64,000 nt of DNA, from assembly GCF_026210795.1 (NCBI RefSeq), contig NC_089444.1:3090501-3154500 (forward strand). The letters run 5' to 3'. The position numbers and the translations under genes were made by a program. This DNA is from Rhizophagus irregularis (Eukaryota > Glomeromycota > Glomeromycetes > Glomerales > Glomeraceae). Shown here piece by piece: positions 36,384 to 47,981 of the stretch; position 1 is the stretch's first letter; each line of letters opens with the position of its first letter. The notes under the pieces were generated by a model. The model had not been told where the DNA came from and did not search any database. It was given only the letters and a program-made list of their open reading frames with translations.

Positions 36384-37358
36384 ATAATAAAATTTATTTT
36401 CTTATTTTTTTTTAAAAATATATATATATATTTTTTTAACCATATAATTCCTAAGCATAAAAAAGTCAATAATAAACAAAAAAGGTATCGGAGATTGCAT
36501 AAAACTTATTTTCCTTTATTAAATATATAAAATTTTTCACATTAATTTTTAATTTATTGTATTTTTTTTTATAAAATTAAAACAATACATCAAATGAAAC
36601 AATTTATTTTTTCTTCATTATTCTAATGATGATTTACAACATTTATGATAATCTCGTATAAACAAATGCATCCTTACATTTCTAAAATTTACGAACTTTA
36701 ATTATTTTAATATTAAAATTCAAATATAAATAATATGCTCTGATCCCTGATCATTGATCCCGTGATGCTATTAATTAATACGCTCGAATTTGTCCCGTAT
36801 TCTGTGGTGGGTACTGAAACAAAAAAAATACTGGCTAGTTTTCTATAGTATTTTCTAAGTAAAAATCGAAAAAAAAGTTCAATTTGGATAATGATTTTTC
36901 AAAAGTAAATGATCGACAAATTATAACAAATAGTAGCTAAATTTTTTAAATTGAAATATCTTTTTATCTATTAACCCTAGAAATATAAAATTACCACCAT
37001 TTGATGCGTCTCAATAAGAAGAATCTAATAGAAATAAAAATTGTCCTTCTACAAATATTATGTGACAGGATAACTTATAAAATCTAAAAATTTATAAATT
37101 AATATAACATTTTATCTATCAATTTTAGAGTTATGATTTTATTACCATTAAATGCGCCTTAATAAGAGGAATCTAACAAATATAATTTCATCTTTCTATG
37201 ATCACTAGATCTTAAGATATTTTAAAAATTCAAAAATTTTTAAAATTAATTTTAACCCCTACAGTTTAAGGGATAGGTAAGTATTAGTATATGTTGTACT
37301 TTACTGGAATTTTTTACATACTGTATAATTATAATTTATTATTAATTATTTTTTATAG
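36384..37358. other. AT-rich region with about 160-bp direct repeat
   Basis: No gene. 36970-37110 and 37125-37260 share a module of the form ATTACCA..TTRATGCGYCTYAATAAG followed by GAATCTAA. A reverse-oriented relative lies at 47205-47285 inside another element. Confidence 0.5.
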
Positions 37359-38952
37359 AGCAATTTAAAGATGGCCAAACTTTAATTTTATGCATGCTTG
37401 ATTTCCAAGCAAAAGCATTGCAAAATTTAAAGTGTTTTCAAATTGATTTAACATTCAAGAGAGTGCATGGGGATATTAACAAATTTGAAATCAATTCATA
37501 TGATGAAACTCACAAATTAAGTAAATATTTTAATTATAAATTCGTTACTTATCTTTCTATTACAAAAAATTAACTTTATACTTTTTTAGTTTTATCCTAT
37601 TGTCGTATTTATACCAATATATTTACAGCTGATGCATACCAACGCCTATTCACTCAACTTTTTGAGGTGGTTGAAAATTTAAGTGAAATACCAGTAAAAT
37701 TTTATCACATTGATGGTACAGGTTGGGAATGCATTCTTGGAGACCTTGACGCAGGTCAAGCAAAAGGATTAGGATTGGCTTTAGCAAAAAGAGACCCTAG
37801 CAAAAACTGGGAAGAACATCTAACATACATTTTTAAATCATGCTTGGTCCATTTTAATCGGTAAAAAATTTTTAAATTATAAACTTTGATATATAAAAAT
37901 TTAACATATTAATACATTTTATTTTTAGTAATTTGATAGCTAAAAAATTTGATAATGAAGTATATCTATTAGCAAAATCCATTCCAACTAAATCTAGTGC
38001 TGAAGAAGTTTATGGATGTTTTAAAAAATTAGAATCATATAATAATCAACGTATAATGGGTAAATAATATTAATATAATTCATAAAAATTTAATTTTTTT
38101 AGTTTCATAATTTAATAATATTAAATACTCATATAATAGATTGGACTCAATATTATCGTCAACCCTATGTTTTGGCATCTTTAAATAAGCACATCTCAAA
38201 TATGGAAAATGAAATTTGGGATCACCATGGAAATAATACTAATGTAGCTAAAGCAGCGCATGCTCAAGCCAACCGTGAGGGAAAGCAATTGAAACTTATT
38301 ACAGCAATTATGAGGTTAGTGTTAATTATTATCATATATTTCAACTAGCATATTTTTTTAATTTTTAAATTCTTTTTAGAGGCAGACGGCTTGATGAAAG
38401 ACTCTTTAAGACAGCTGAAATTAATGACAAATTTGGGATTCCATATACTAGAAGGGATAAAAGTGAGATTAAACGGAAGGCAAAAGCTATGACACGAAAA
38501 GGTAAATAATAATAATAAATATAATTTAACCATTTATTCTAAAAATTAATATTAATTCAATAGATACTAATAAAAGAAGTCAAAAGGAGACTTCTAATAA
38601 GGAATTAAAAAGTAAGCTTATCAATATAATATTCTTGTTTATTTATTAATTAATCATTTAATTTCTTTTAATTATATTAGAAAAAGTACCATTACAGGAT
38701 GTAACTAATAGAGAGAAGCTGGAAAAAAAGGGAAAAAGAAAGGCGTCCACAAGTGAAAATACCTCAAAAGCCAAAAGAAGTAGAATTGATATTAATGAAA
38801 GTGATAGTGAACGAGAAATTTCAAAATTAGAAATAGAAGAACGTAAGATGAAATTGGCAGAAAGACGTACAGCAGATCGTAAAGCCCAAGCAGAAATCGA
38901 AAAACTAGAATTGGAAAATCTTAAATTGCGCAAAGAACTTAATCTTGACTAA
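37359..38952 (+). pseudogene. MULE-type transposase, C-terminal half
   Basis: Continues the gene begun at 26427. Exons with matching GT-AG phases start at 37359, 37590, 37930, 38139, 38381, 38562 and 38681, and the frame ends TAA at 38950-38952. It contains FQIDLTFKRV, a DDE-type first Asp context, then FYHIDGTGWECILGDLDAG and a QAKGLGLALAK stretch, the layout of MULE catalytic cores, followed by a long Lys/Glu-rich helix likely to form a coiled coil (ISKLEIEERKMKLAERR). All exons are open although the N-terminal half is broken. The upstream exon of this part has no start codon, which supports the two halves once being one gene. Confidence 0.65.
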
Positions 38953-39273
38953 TGTAATATTGAATATTATAGGCTTTTTTATCATATCTATATAATCTAT
39001 ATAAATAAATTTAATTCCTTATGAGTGAATATTGTCATATCTTTGTAAATGTCTGTGTTATCACTAGAATTACATTAAAAAATATTAATTTTATTTATAA
39101 TACTTCAAATTTTTTTTTTTTGCAAATCCTAATCTTATGTATGGCGAAAATAAGTATGCCATACATAGCATACGTTCATTTTTAATATCCATACATGTAT
39201 AGATACAATAAAAGCATACATAAGCATACAATACATACAACGTCAAGCATACATTACATGTTTTATAATCACC

Positions 39274-40692
39274 TTTGAAAATGGTCCAATGAGATGCATA
39301 TCAACAGTCCTTTCTATATGGGAGTATCCGCCGTACGTACGTATCCATTCGTTACTATAACGATAATGTTAAATGAGAAAGAGTATTGACAGGAGTAATC
39401 GAAGATTATGATTAAAAAAACTTACAAAGAGTCTAAACACTCTCCAATATATTGCGCGTCTTTGTCATATATGTCCACCTTGTCCGTGTTAATACGGAGT
39501 AAGGAACAAACGCCTTTGATTCCGTGAGCCCGCTTTTCTTTACATAATTTTTTTAAACTGAAAGTATTTGATTCAAGTACTTCCAATAGTGCCAAGGTAG
39601 ATGAACTCAACTTCGATCCTTTATTTACGAACTCGGTGGTTACTTTTTGAAGTCTTAGAACTTCGGCTGGGGGAAGAAGTTCTTTTGCACGAGGATGTTT
39701 AGGGCACGGTGAGACATTTTCTACCCTAAGATCAATAATACCCCAGCATAACGGCCTATAATTACGTGTTAGTGAAGGATTCAAAAAATACAAAAGAACT
39801 AGTTGATACATACATCGTCTGACAAGCAATATTATTTTCTTGTGCAATGCTAATTTCTGTTATCGCCTTGTCATAGAGCATGGATTGATCATTGACATCT
39901 GGGGACGATCGCTTTCGGGCATTCTAGAACAATGAAGAAAAAGAATTAAGAAAAGTCCTCATTATATAATTGATCGTAATTTAAGGATTACCTCTTCCTG
40001 ATTTTCATGTTTTCTTTTCTTTGATTTTTTATTTTCGTAAATTCCGTTGTTTACCCCTATTACAGAGCTATCCACAATTTTTGGTTTGTGAAAATGGAAT
40101 GAGGGTCCACTAATCCTTCTAGCCGGCTTACACTCTTTCTTCCACTCTCGTGCCCTTTGGCGGTCAGGTCGAAATCCCTAAAATGAAAGACTGAGAAATA
40201 TTAGTAATATTCTTGAATAGTCTTTAACAATTATCTCTGATTTCATCCCATCAGGTCAACAAAAAGTCTTGAACATCAGGCAAAAGAACCGAAAAGGTCG
40301 CCCGTGCCCTAATGGGACCAAAGCCAGGTCGACAAGAAGTCTTGAACATCAGGCAAAAGAACCGAAAAGGTCGCCCGTGCCCCGACTTTAGTTTTATAGC
40401 TCAACAAAAAGTCTTGAATGGCGAAGAAACGAGAAGTTTTCGTGCCACGCTACTTGTTCCTATTAAAATAAAAAAAAAGTTCTTTACTTGCCTCCTTGTA
40501 CTTGTCAATAAGCGTAAGCGCTCTTTCGCGTTGTTTTCCTCGCTTATAATTGGCTAGGTTATTAAGTGATTTAATATATACGTCTATCTTTTTTTCGAAG
40601 GGCTCTTCGCTAGACTCCTCCAAAAAATCAACAATATCCCATTTCGAAGATTCTCGGCTTAAAAAGTATCGGTGGATTTTTTTATCAGACAT
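39274..40692 (-). pseudogene. Unknown multi-exon gene, 5' part (split by MULE)
   Basis: First frame starts at 40692 (MSDKKIHRYFLSRESSKW), an acidic/basic helical region. The next clear exons are 39992-40177 (ending in a Lys/Arg cluster, KKSKKRKH, nuclear-signal-like), 39814-39923, 39426-39755 and the interrupted exon 39274-39354, all with canonical splice signals and matching phases. A 73-bp tandem duplication at 40253-40392 falls between the first frame and the second exon and makes that junction uncertain. The last exon stops being this gene exactly at the TTTGAAAATGG duplication and resumes at 26070. No function is known to me; the downstream part may hold a nuclease-like fold. Confidence 0.6.
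40253..40392. repeat. 73-bp tandem duplication
   Basis: A unit starting AGGTCAACAAAAAGTCTTGA at 40253 repeats at 40326 with few changes; a third partial copy begins near 40398. The period is not a multiple of three, so an exon containing it would be shifted. It lies in the 5' portion of the split minus-strand gene. Confidence 0.75.
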
Positions 40693-40877
40693 GGTTAAAG
40701 AAAGAAAAATTTTGGGACAAGATCAATAAACGCGTAAGCAAAAATTATTATATCGTACAAACCACTTGGTTACACGGAATCATATATGTAAATTGGCTTT
40801 TGTGTCCCCTGTCTGCTGACCGGTAAGATCATTCCCTAATTATTAGGGTGCTTGAATTTTTAGTCACGTGTATATTA

Positions 40878-41053
40878 CAGTCAGACCTCTATAATTGCAC
40901 TCATACCCTCTCTAAATGCACCCTCTGGTTCGGTCCCAAGCTTATATGATCTCTAATTATTTTACCTTTATAAATGCACACCCTCTTTAAATGCACTATT
41001 TTGAAAATTATGCATATGGTCCCAAGGGGTGTGCAATTATGGAGGTCTGACTG
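40878..41053. mobile_element. Tc1/mariner-pogo-like MITE
   Basis: 176 bp with inverted ends CAGTCAGACCTCTATAATTG (left) and the near-exact inverse at the right, flanked by TA on both sides (40876-40877 and 41054-41055). A CAGT start and TA target duplication are typical of pogo/Tigger-type miniature elements. The inside repeats TAAATGCACCCTCT-type words. No coding capacity. Confidence 0.8.
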
Positions 41054-43222
41054 TAGTATGAACAAAATTTATCATTGATTTTTCTAATACATAGCTAGAG
41101 GTAGCAATTGAAATTTATGCTGCTATCAAAGAGGGGGGAGTACGCGGTCCTAGGCCATTTAATGCAAGTCCCAGCATCAAAGTTATTTCTTTGTTTTGCT
41201 TTCTGAATAATTTCGTTTCTACATCTATTACTAATTACAAGATTCTCTCCCCATAATCTTTCTCTACACTAAATTACATCTCTTATATCTACAGAATTTT
41301 CGTCTATTTATATCGCTCTCACTCACACAGGCTATGTAGTAGATCATTTCCCACAAGAGAACACCGAGATGAAATGATTTCGAATCTATAGGAAGATTAG
41401 CAATGAGATAAAAAAAAAATAAAACAAGGTGAGGGCTTCCGATTCACACTTGTCGCTATAATCAACAATATTCCACACCGCTTCATATTCAAGAAATTTG
41501 TTACTTAGTGCGTTATAATAAAGTTGTTTCGATTTTTTTATCGCTAGAACAATACTACGCCAAGCATCAAGAATTCGGATGCCATTGCCAGAAAATATAT
41601 TTGGTATATTGCGTAGTATTTCATTGTGCCAATGATACAACATGCTGGCGATCATGATCACGATTTTCTCGGCGAATGCAAGAATGGTGATACATCCTTG
41701 AACTCGAAAAATTATTAGCATCGTGAAGACGTGAATCCAGAATCAAGTCGAGAAATCAAACCAACATACCCTTATTATTACTTTGTGGATTATATGAGTT
41801 TGTTTGATTGTTGATATCGATGATTTAAAATAATGGTAAATTTGATCAGTTTGAATTTTTCGTTTGATTTTGTTTTACTGCACAAGGCAGATAAAAGGAT
41901 TCACTAACCGGGACATCATCTTATTATATAATTCCAGGATGATCTTGGAATACACTTTTGGAGGAAATTGCGTTAATATGATCGCATCACAAAAATCTTG
42001 ATCAACAGATCCATTTAAAATTATAATAAAAAAACTTTATACCATCGATATACAAGAATCAACAGGGAGGTCTTTTTGTTATACATAAAGCTTTGACATG
42101 CAATTACTTCAATTACTTGTTCTCGCGATACTGATGTTTATCAAGTTCAGGTTGCATATTCGATTACAACTTTCATATAGGACGCGATTTATTTTATCCA
42201 AGTGAGACTTTAGTTCTCACTTTTTTTATTTATCATACATCTCGAAAAATATTCTAGATACAATGTATAGTCTTTTCAGCCGAATTATTTATTGATGCAG
42301 TAGAATAAATTACATGATTCTGCTTGTAATCGTGATACATGATGAACTAATATACGTGATTATTGGCTATGGACTATACCGCCCATATATCACTGGTCTT
42401 TTCGTGTTTTTTTCACGATTATTTTGATGATCACGTTCTTGGTTGAGATCAAACCATTGTTTTGAACATAGAATATGCGAAAAAATTAAATATCAATGAA
42501 TTACGTGTATTATAAGGTTATTGATTATAGGAGATCGAAACTTTTGGATGCCAGACAAACAAACTCCTTAATTTTTAGGAAAACCGATTTCTAGTTTTTC
42601 GTCATACCATATTGTGGTAAACCCATTTTTGATAGTCCAAACAAGAGATCTCCAAAAATCCTGACAATCAACGGTCTATAATCCCGACACCAAAATTCTG
42701 ATAAATGCAAATCCAAAATCCTGACAACCAGAATCCTGATGAATTCTTGACAGTCAAAACCTGACTGAGATTCGACTGGATAAATTTGAGATTGGTTAAT
42801 TTTCAATGCAATTATTTCTGATTTAGAAGACAACCTATGAACGTTTCAATCACCTGCCATGACATTTATTTACCTTTGCATTTTACCATCAGAACTGTGT
42901 TTGATTTCTTAATTAATATCCTAAAAATCAAGAATGTCTTGATGTATGTAGTTCAATGGTTTGAAGAAAATTATTTATGAAAAAATAAGACGACAAATAC
43001 GAAATGGAAATGTAATTTGTGCATTGTATATGGTCAGTTTATGATTTATTTGAAACAATTTCAATTTACAAATAATTTGCGTTAATACTAAGGGCAATGA
43101 CACAAAATTAAACATTTTTATTGTTTAAATTAGTATTATATGTATAATTGGTTAAAAAAGATCGCTCCTTATGAAACTAATATTAGCTAATATATTAATA
43201 TACTGTACACTCTGGTCCACAT

Positions 43223-43271
43223 TATGATGGCTATTTTAGCCAGAATTATGAGGACTTTGACCGGAATTAAG
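43223..43271. repeat. GGCC/CCGGAATTA dispersed repeat
   Basis: TTTTAGCCAGAATTATGAGG followed by a CTTTGACCGGAATTAAG match repeats, with the same spacing, the copy at 2689-2740. Confidence 0.5.
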
Positions 43272-44476
43272 TTCAAAATTGTTGCTTAATTATAAATTAA
43301 GACCCGTTACTGCGTCACAGCATTTTTAAATTTTTATGCGCTTTAATTGTTTTTTAAAAAAAATTTCGGGTTGACCGTCAAGTTATTAACTATCGGGATT
43401 TTGATTCTGAGATTATGGGCTTTCGATAAAAGTCATTTGAAATATATTTAATGACTTCTATGACTTCTTGAACACATAGAAATTGCTTAACTCTTGTATT
43501 ATAACCGGACAATAAATTTATTTATAAAATTCAATTCGTCAAGTGCGATCATCGAGAAGAATTTTCTAAGAGACTCAGGAAAATCTCAAATTTCACTTGA
43601 AAAGACTTAATTCATGATTTACGCCAAAAATTATTTATGAGGATAATTATAATGTACAGTACATAACAGACCCATTCAAGATTATCGTACTAATGAAGGT
43701 ATAATATGTACCTAATCATTCTCAACAATATTATACAATTTTAATCAATCTTATACTATTAATAACAGCTAAATAGCTAGCCCTTAAAATCATAGTTTAT
43801 TTTTTAAAAAAGGTAGCCTACTTTTTCTCTTTTTCTTCTTTTTTTTAAAGGAGTAAAAAGAAGGGTTAAGGTTCAAATATATTATAATAAAAAACTTTCG
43901 GTGTATTTTGTTATTAAATCGGGATTTGGGTTGATAATTATTGGTGTGTAGCTTGATCAGGCGTTAATTGGTTTATTTTTGCGATCAGTGATCAATTCTG
44001 ATTTTGATCACATGTTTGGATTGGTTATTGGATTTTGAACAATAGTATGTTATCTGTGCAATGACAAAATATTATGAATTTAATAGATAGATCATTAACT
44101 TTCGTAAAGTTAGTACCTGAACCAGTCTATAATGATTCTTCATAATTGTTTAACTTATATATTGACTGTGTCTCCAACATTATTATGTTTATCAGATTTT
44201 TTCCGAAATTTACTTATTTGGTTTTAAAGCATAAATGAAAGAAAAACTAATTCAACACGTATGAGAATTTCGATTAATATTTCTATACTAGATATAGATT
44301 TCTATTAACCATAAATATATTTTTTTAGTATAACATTAAATGACTCATATTACCATACTACATGATAGCTAAGATATTCGTAACACTATGTTTGAGTCAT
44401 AATTGGTTATAATAGTTACTTAGTTACTTTTTTTCTGAGATATTCGTTACTTGTAATTAATAAGAATTTTCAAATA

Positions 44477-44609
44477 CATATCGGCTGATCAGAAAAGCCT
44501 CCCATAATTTTATATGCTAAATGACAATAAGTAACCCATCAGTTATATAATGAACCCATCAACTGAGCTTAAATATTAATTGGCTTGATTTTTCCAATCA
44601 GCCGATATG
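44477..44609. mobile_element. 133-bp MITE, CATATCGGCTGAT ends
   Basis: Both ends read CATATCGGCTGAT inward and remain similar for about 25 bp (GAAAA then AGCC-like). The inside is unrelated AT-rich DNA. No clear target duplication could be fixed. Confidence 0.6.
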
Positions 44610-44825
44610 AAATGATTATAGATGACTATAAAAATTTATATTATGTAAATTTTTCATTTACATCAAAAACCATCATGTAATATTGATCAAAATGTAGTAA
44701 ACCGCGTAACACTACATTTGAGTCATAGTTACAAAATATCAAATTATTTATTTATATAAACCCCATTTTTGAAAAAAAAATTTCCTATGGTTCTGCAGTT
44801 TTTTTTTAATAAACTGTTAACCTTG

Positions 44826-45030
44826 ACGAGGTATCTCTCTCGTATAAAAAGAGTTTGTTTTGCAGTTTTATTAGTAAAAACGCCCATTTCCTGACGATGT
44901 CTAGGTTTTACATCTGGTCGTCACGCGTAACGAGGTATCTCTCTCGTACAAAAGGAGTTTGTTTTGCAGTTTTATTAGTAAAAACGCCCATTATTTCTGG
45001 TGATGTCTAGGTTTTACATCTGGTCACCAG
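44826..45030. ncRNA. Tandem pair of 104-bp units with conserved hairpin
   Basis: Two units start ACGAGGTATCTCTCTCG at 44826 and 44930. Each has a small CGAG/CTCG hairpin, a TTTTATTAGTAAAA segment and, at its end, an ATGT-CTAGGTTTT-ACAT hairpin with a CTGGT bulge. The outer stem is GACG/CGTC in unit 1 and GGTG/CACC in unit 2: two positions changed on both strands so that pairing is kept. That compensatory pattern suggests selection on an RNA, or on cruciform DNA, in either unit. No family was recognised; orientation is not determined. Confidence 0.35.
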
Positions 45031-46906
45031 TATAATGAAGATGGTTGAACTTACTAGACCATATGTATAATATAATATACATTGTGATTGTAGACGACCT
45101 TGGTTTATTGGAAACGTGATAAACCCATAGCATATGCCCTCTGTCTCCCGGCTGGTCAGCCATAGCATCCCTCTGTGTTTGCCGATTGGTGTTTGAAGTC
45201 ATAGCTCTAGTTAGTTTCTTCCATATTATTAAGGTGTTTCTCTTCTTTTAATCTGTTTCTTTTCTTTCTCCTATGTGTTTAAAAGATTAAGAAAACAGAT
45301 AAGTTTTTTTTTTAAATCTTATCCTGGTGGAGAGCATGACTGTGCTTCGGCTAGTTCGATTCTAGTCTAAGATCACGTTAAAATCATTTTTTTTGAATCA
45401 TTTTAGGGCCTTTATCAAAATTTTTGGGTATTCTGTGCAAAATAATGGTACAATTTCGAACTACAAATATATTATTATATAGGTATAAAAGACTTACAAT
45501 TATTAGAGTAATTTTTTTAGAGGAAGTACACCTATTAAATTAATCCGGATATGGAAATGAACTTGGTTCGTATTATTGAAAATTTTTTTTATGAATTAGT
45601 AAAATTGGCTAAACTTTAATATTAATCAAGAGAACGTTTAAACGATTTATTTACCAAATAAATATTTGAAATATTAAAAAACATGCTTCAAAAGTATTCC
45701 ACTATACTTTTTTTTGATTGACTTTCAGTGAATGAAAAGGCGAACAAAAACAGAGTCTTTTTTATATCAAATCCTATAATTAAAATCTCATCTCCCCTTT
45801 TTTCACAAAATTTTTCCGGTAAAAATATATATATATATATTAAACAATTTGCTTGTAAATATTCTACATCATATCATACAATGACTGATATATTAACAGA
45901 CCCAAGAAATAATTTTATTTCTACTACCTTTCCAATATCTTAAAATTTATTTCAAAAATAAATTTATTTTCATTTACTGTAAAAAAACTTACACCTACTG
46001 ATTGACTTTATATAATCATCGTAAATAGATTAGGGATCTGTACAAATTCTTTTAATTGTGGTTTCTTAGCCTTCTCTATTATATGAAATTCATTAAATTT
46101 GTTAAAGGTTATGGTGAACGTTACGCTGTTATTCTTTTCTGGACTGCTATGGTCGTGTGTTCGAATATTGTTGCTTGGGGATATTTGGACGAGAAGTAGA
46201 AAGTTGTGGCTTTTTTTTACCTTGTTATCTTATTTTTATAATTGGTTTCTTTTTCTCCTAGATTCATCAAATGAAACCGCAACTTGTTATTTAGATATAA
46301 TTTTTTTTTTTATTATATCATAGTACGAATAATCATTCCGGATCGGTTTAATGTGAATGTTTGAAATATATATACATATATATAAATTCAGTATCGAATC
46401 ATTGAAATAATCAAACATGCAGAGCATAGTGGGTTCGTATTATCACTGTTATTATATAATGGATGGTTTGATGGAATAAGAAAAAAATCAAGGGTAAGAT
46501 ACATACAGTGTATAACACAGGAATTTTTTCGTTAAAATATTGAAAGGAACGATTTACAAAAGTGAAAAGCATATTATTCTATGCGGCACGATTTCTCCAA
46601 TAATTAAGGTACGTAAATTCCGATTAATAATTCCAAATTTATTTTTCGGTTAAAGATCAGTGAAAAGAAAATACGCGAGCGATCAATAAATCATTTGTTG
46701 TTTGTCGAGGAAGGGCTGGCGGGTTTAGACAGTGTCTACATGGAAATAAAACCCATGTGAAAATGACAAAGGTTTTAGTTTTTCTATTATTAGGGGCGTT
46801 AGACGGATATTTGTCTATTAATAGTCTGTGTAAACGACGGAAATAATCGGAAACTTATTACTTAGGAAAAGATGTGTGAGAAATTTACTAATGATATAGT
46901 TAATAT
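45031..46906. other. Gene-poor region, possible tRNA-like relic
   Basis: 45113-45190 has two related CCATAGCAT..CCTCTGT words. 45316-45373 can fold like a shortened tRNA: a 7-nt stem (six pairs), a GGTGGAGAGC A-box-like word and a T-arm GCTAG-TTCGATT-CTAGT; it is about 14 nt too short in the anticodon region, so at most a pseudo-tRNA or SINE head. Frames at 45728-45943 and 46099-46323 have no support. Confidence 0.3.
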
Positions 46907-47420
46907 TTAATTCGTGATCCGCCAGTGAACCATAAAACTTGGCTATTAAATTCCGGTGAAAGTTATATATATATTTACTAATAGCACGGAATCTACAGTT
47001 CCGCCAATGCAAGGTACAAATTACTAAAATATTATATGAAAACTAATATTATAGGCATAAAAATATGCCATTTGGCTATCTTAATAATAAAAGACCGGTA
47101 AAAATTTTAAGCACCAAAAGACACTTTCATAAGAGCTGAAAATTTGAATTTGAAAAAAAAGAAAAATTTAGTATTTTAAAATTTTAAAGATAACTCATCA
47201 TCTAGTGGTCGTATGAAAATAAAATTTGGTTTATCGGATTCGTCTCATTGAGACGCATCTAATGGTAATGATTTTATGTCTTTATGACCAATAGAAGGCG
47301 AGTTATCCCATATTTTTTCTCCAGAATCGCAGATTCTAAATTATTGATAAAAATATATATGAACTTATCACCGCCTTTTAATAGTCAAATTTTATGGTTC
47401 ACTGGCGGATCACGAATTAA
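46907..47420. mobile_element. 514-bp inverted-repeat element
   Basis: Left end TTAATTCGTGATCCGCCAGT and the inverse at the right; similarity extends about 43 bp with two differences and continues loosely further. The inside carries a reversed copy of the ATGCGYCTYAATRAG module also found twice near 37 kb. Small open frames across it are artefacts of the repeats. The target duplication is unclear. Confidence 0.65.
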
Positions 47421-47834
47421 TTTTTTAGACATGGATAAATACTGTTTTTGGCGTGGATACTTATAAGACTAAGAGGTAAAATAATACTTTTTGTTGTACA
47501 TGTCACAATTGTCACATGATCCATGCTGCAGCGGAAATGCGAGGGAGGAAAAGTTTTGGCAGGATTATATAATTTTGACGGCAGCTTTAGTAGGTATGTT
47601 GTCACTATTGGTCGACATCTTTCGATGTGGGGAGCTTTGATGGTATTAGGAGAGGTTAGCGTCGCAGGGTTGCATAAAAATATGTTCCTAAAATTTTGAA
47701 AGTGCAAAATATATTAAAGTATAATAAAGAGCAGAAAAAAGTGAAGAAAAAATGGTTTCTAAGTTAAAACTCTTGTGGATCGTCAGACGTAGTAACAAAC
47801 CATGATAAAAAATATCATTATTTTCGTTTATGCG

Positions 47835-47849
47835 AAATTTAGTCACGTG
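47835..47849 (+). promoter_or_regulatory. AAATTTAGTCACGTG box, BTB-TLDc copy 3
   Basis: Identical box 133 bp before the ATG of the intact copy. It is followed by CACGTTGTACGG, CATATAAGG and GGTTCATTTTCTC, elements also seen before copy 2. Confidence 0.65.
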
Positions 47850-47981
47850 CTATTAATGTTCACGTTGTACGGAATAGTCGGAATACATATAAGGTTCCAT
47901 TGACGCTCTATTAGCAAATTAAGGTTCATTTTCTCACCATATTCTCCTTTTTTTTAAAAAAAAAAAATAAATAAATTAATA

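Larger units (their letters stand above)
26071..39273 (+). mobile_element. Mutator-like (MULE) element, 13.2 kb, with nested insertions
   Basis: Left end begins GGTATATAGC and right end, read inward, begins GGTGATTATA. Both continue with AAACATGTA then TGTATG and TTGTATGTATTGTAT, giving terminal inverted repeats of about 45 bp with mismatches. An 11-bp direct repeat TTTGAAAATGG flanks it at 26060-26070 and 39274-39284, in the size range of Mutator target duplications. The flanking DNA is one exon of the minus-strand gene at 25104-40692; removing the element and one repeat restores that exon in phase. Inside are the transposase halves 26427-28119 and 37359-38952, two hAT elements, a non-autonomous hAT element and an OB-fold-like gene. 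Part of its length therefore comes from later insertions. Confidence 0.75.
40693..44825. other. Gene-poor region
   Basis: No firm gene. A TTTTTAGTCACGTG box at about 40857-40870 resembles the BTB promoter box and lies about 170 bp upstream of the minus-strand start at 40692. A 111-residue minus-strand frame at 41386-41721 ends in a hydrophobic tail and might be an exon, but nothing decides it. 42590-42780 repeats AATCCTGACA-like words. 43223-43271 is a GGCC-centred repeat like that at 2689-2740. Confidence 0.4.

Noticed and set aside
38658-38933. 91-residue minus-strand frame
   Set aside because: Antisense shadow of the Lys/Glu-rich C-terminal exon of the MULE transposase.
40460-40487. Intron between GTAAAG and TTAATAG in the first exon of the split host gene
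   Set aside because: It would be only 28 nt, too short to be spliced; the true donor/acceptor pair remains unresolved.
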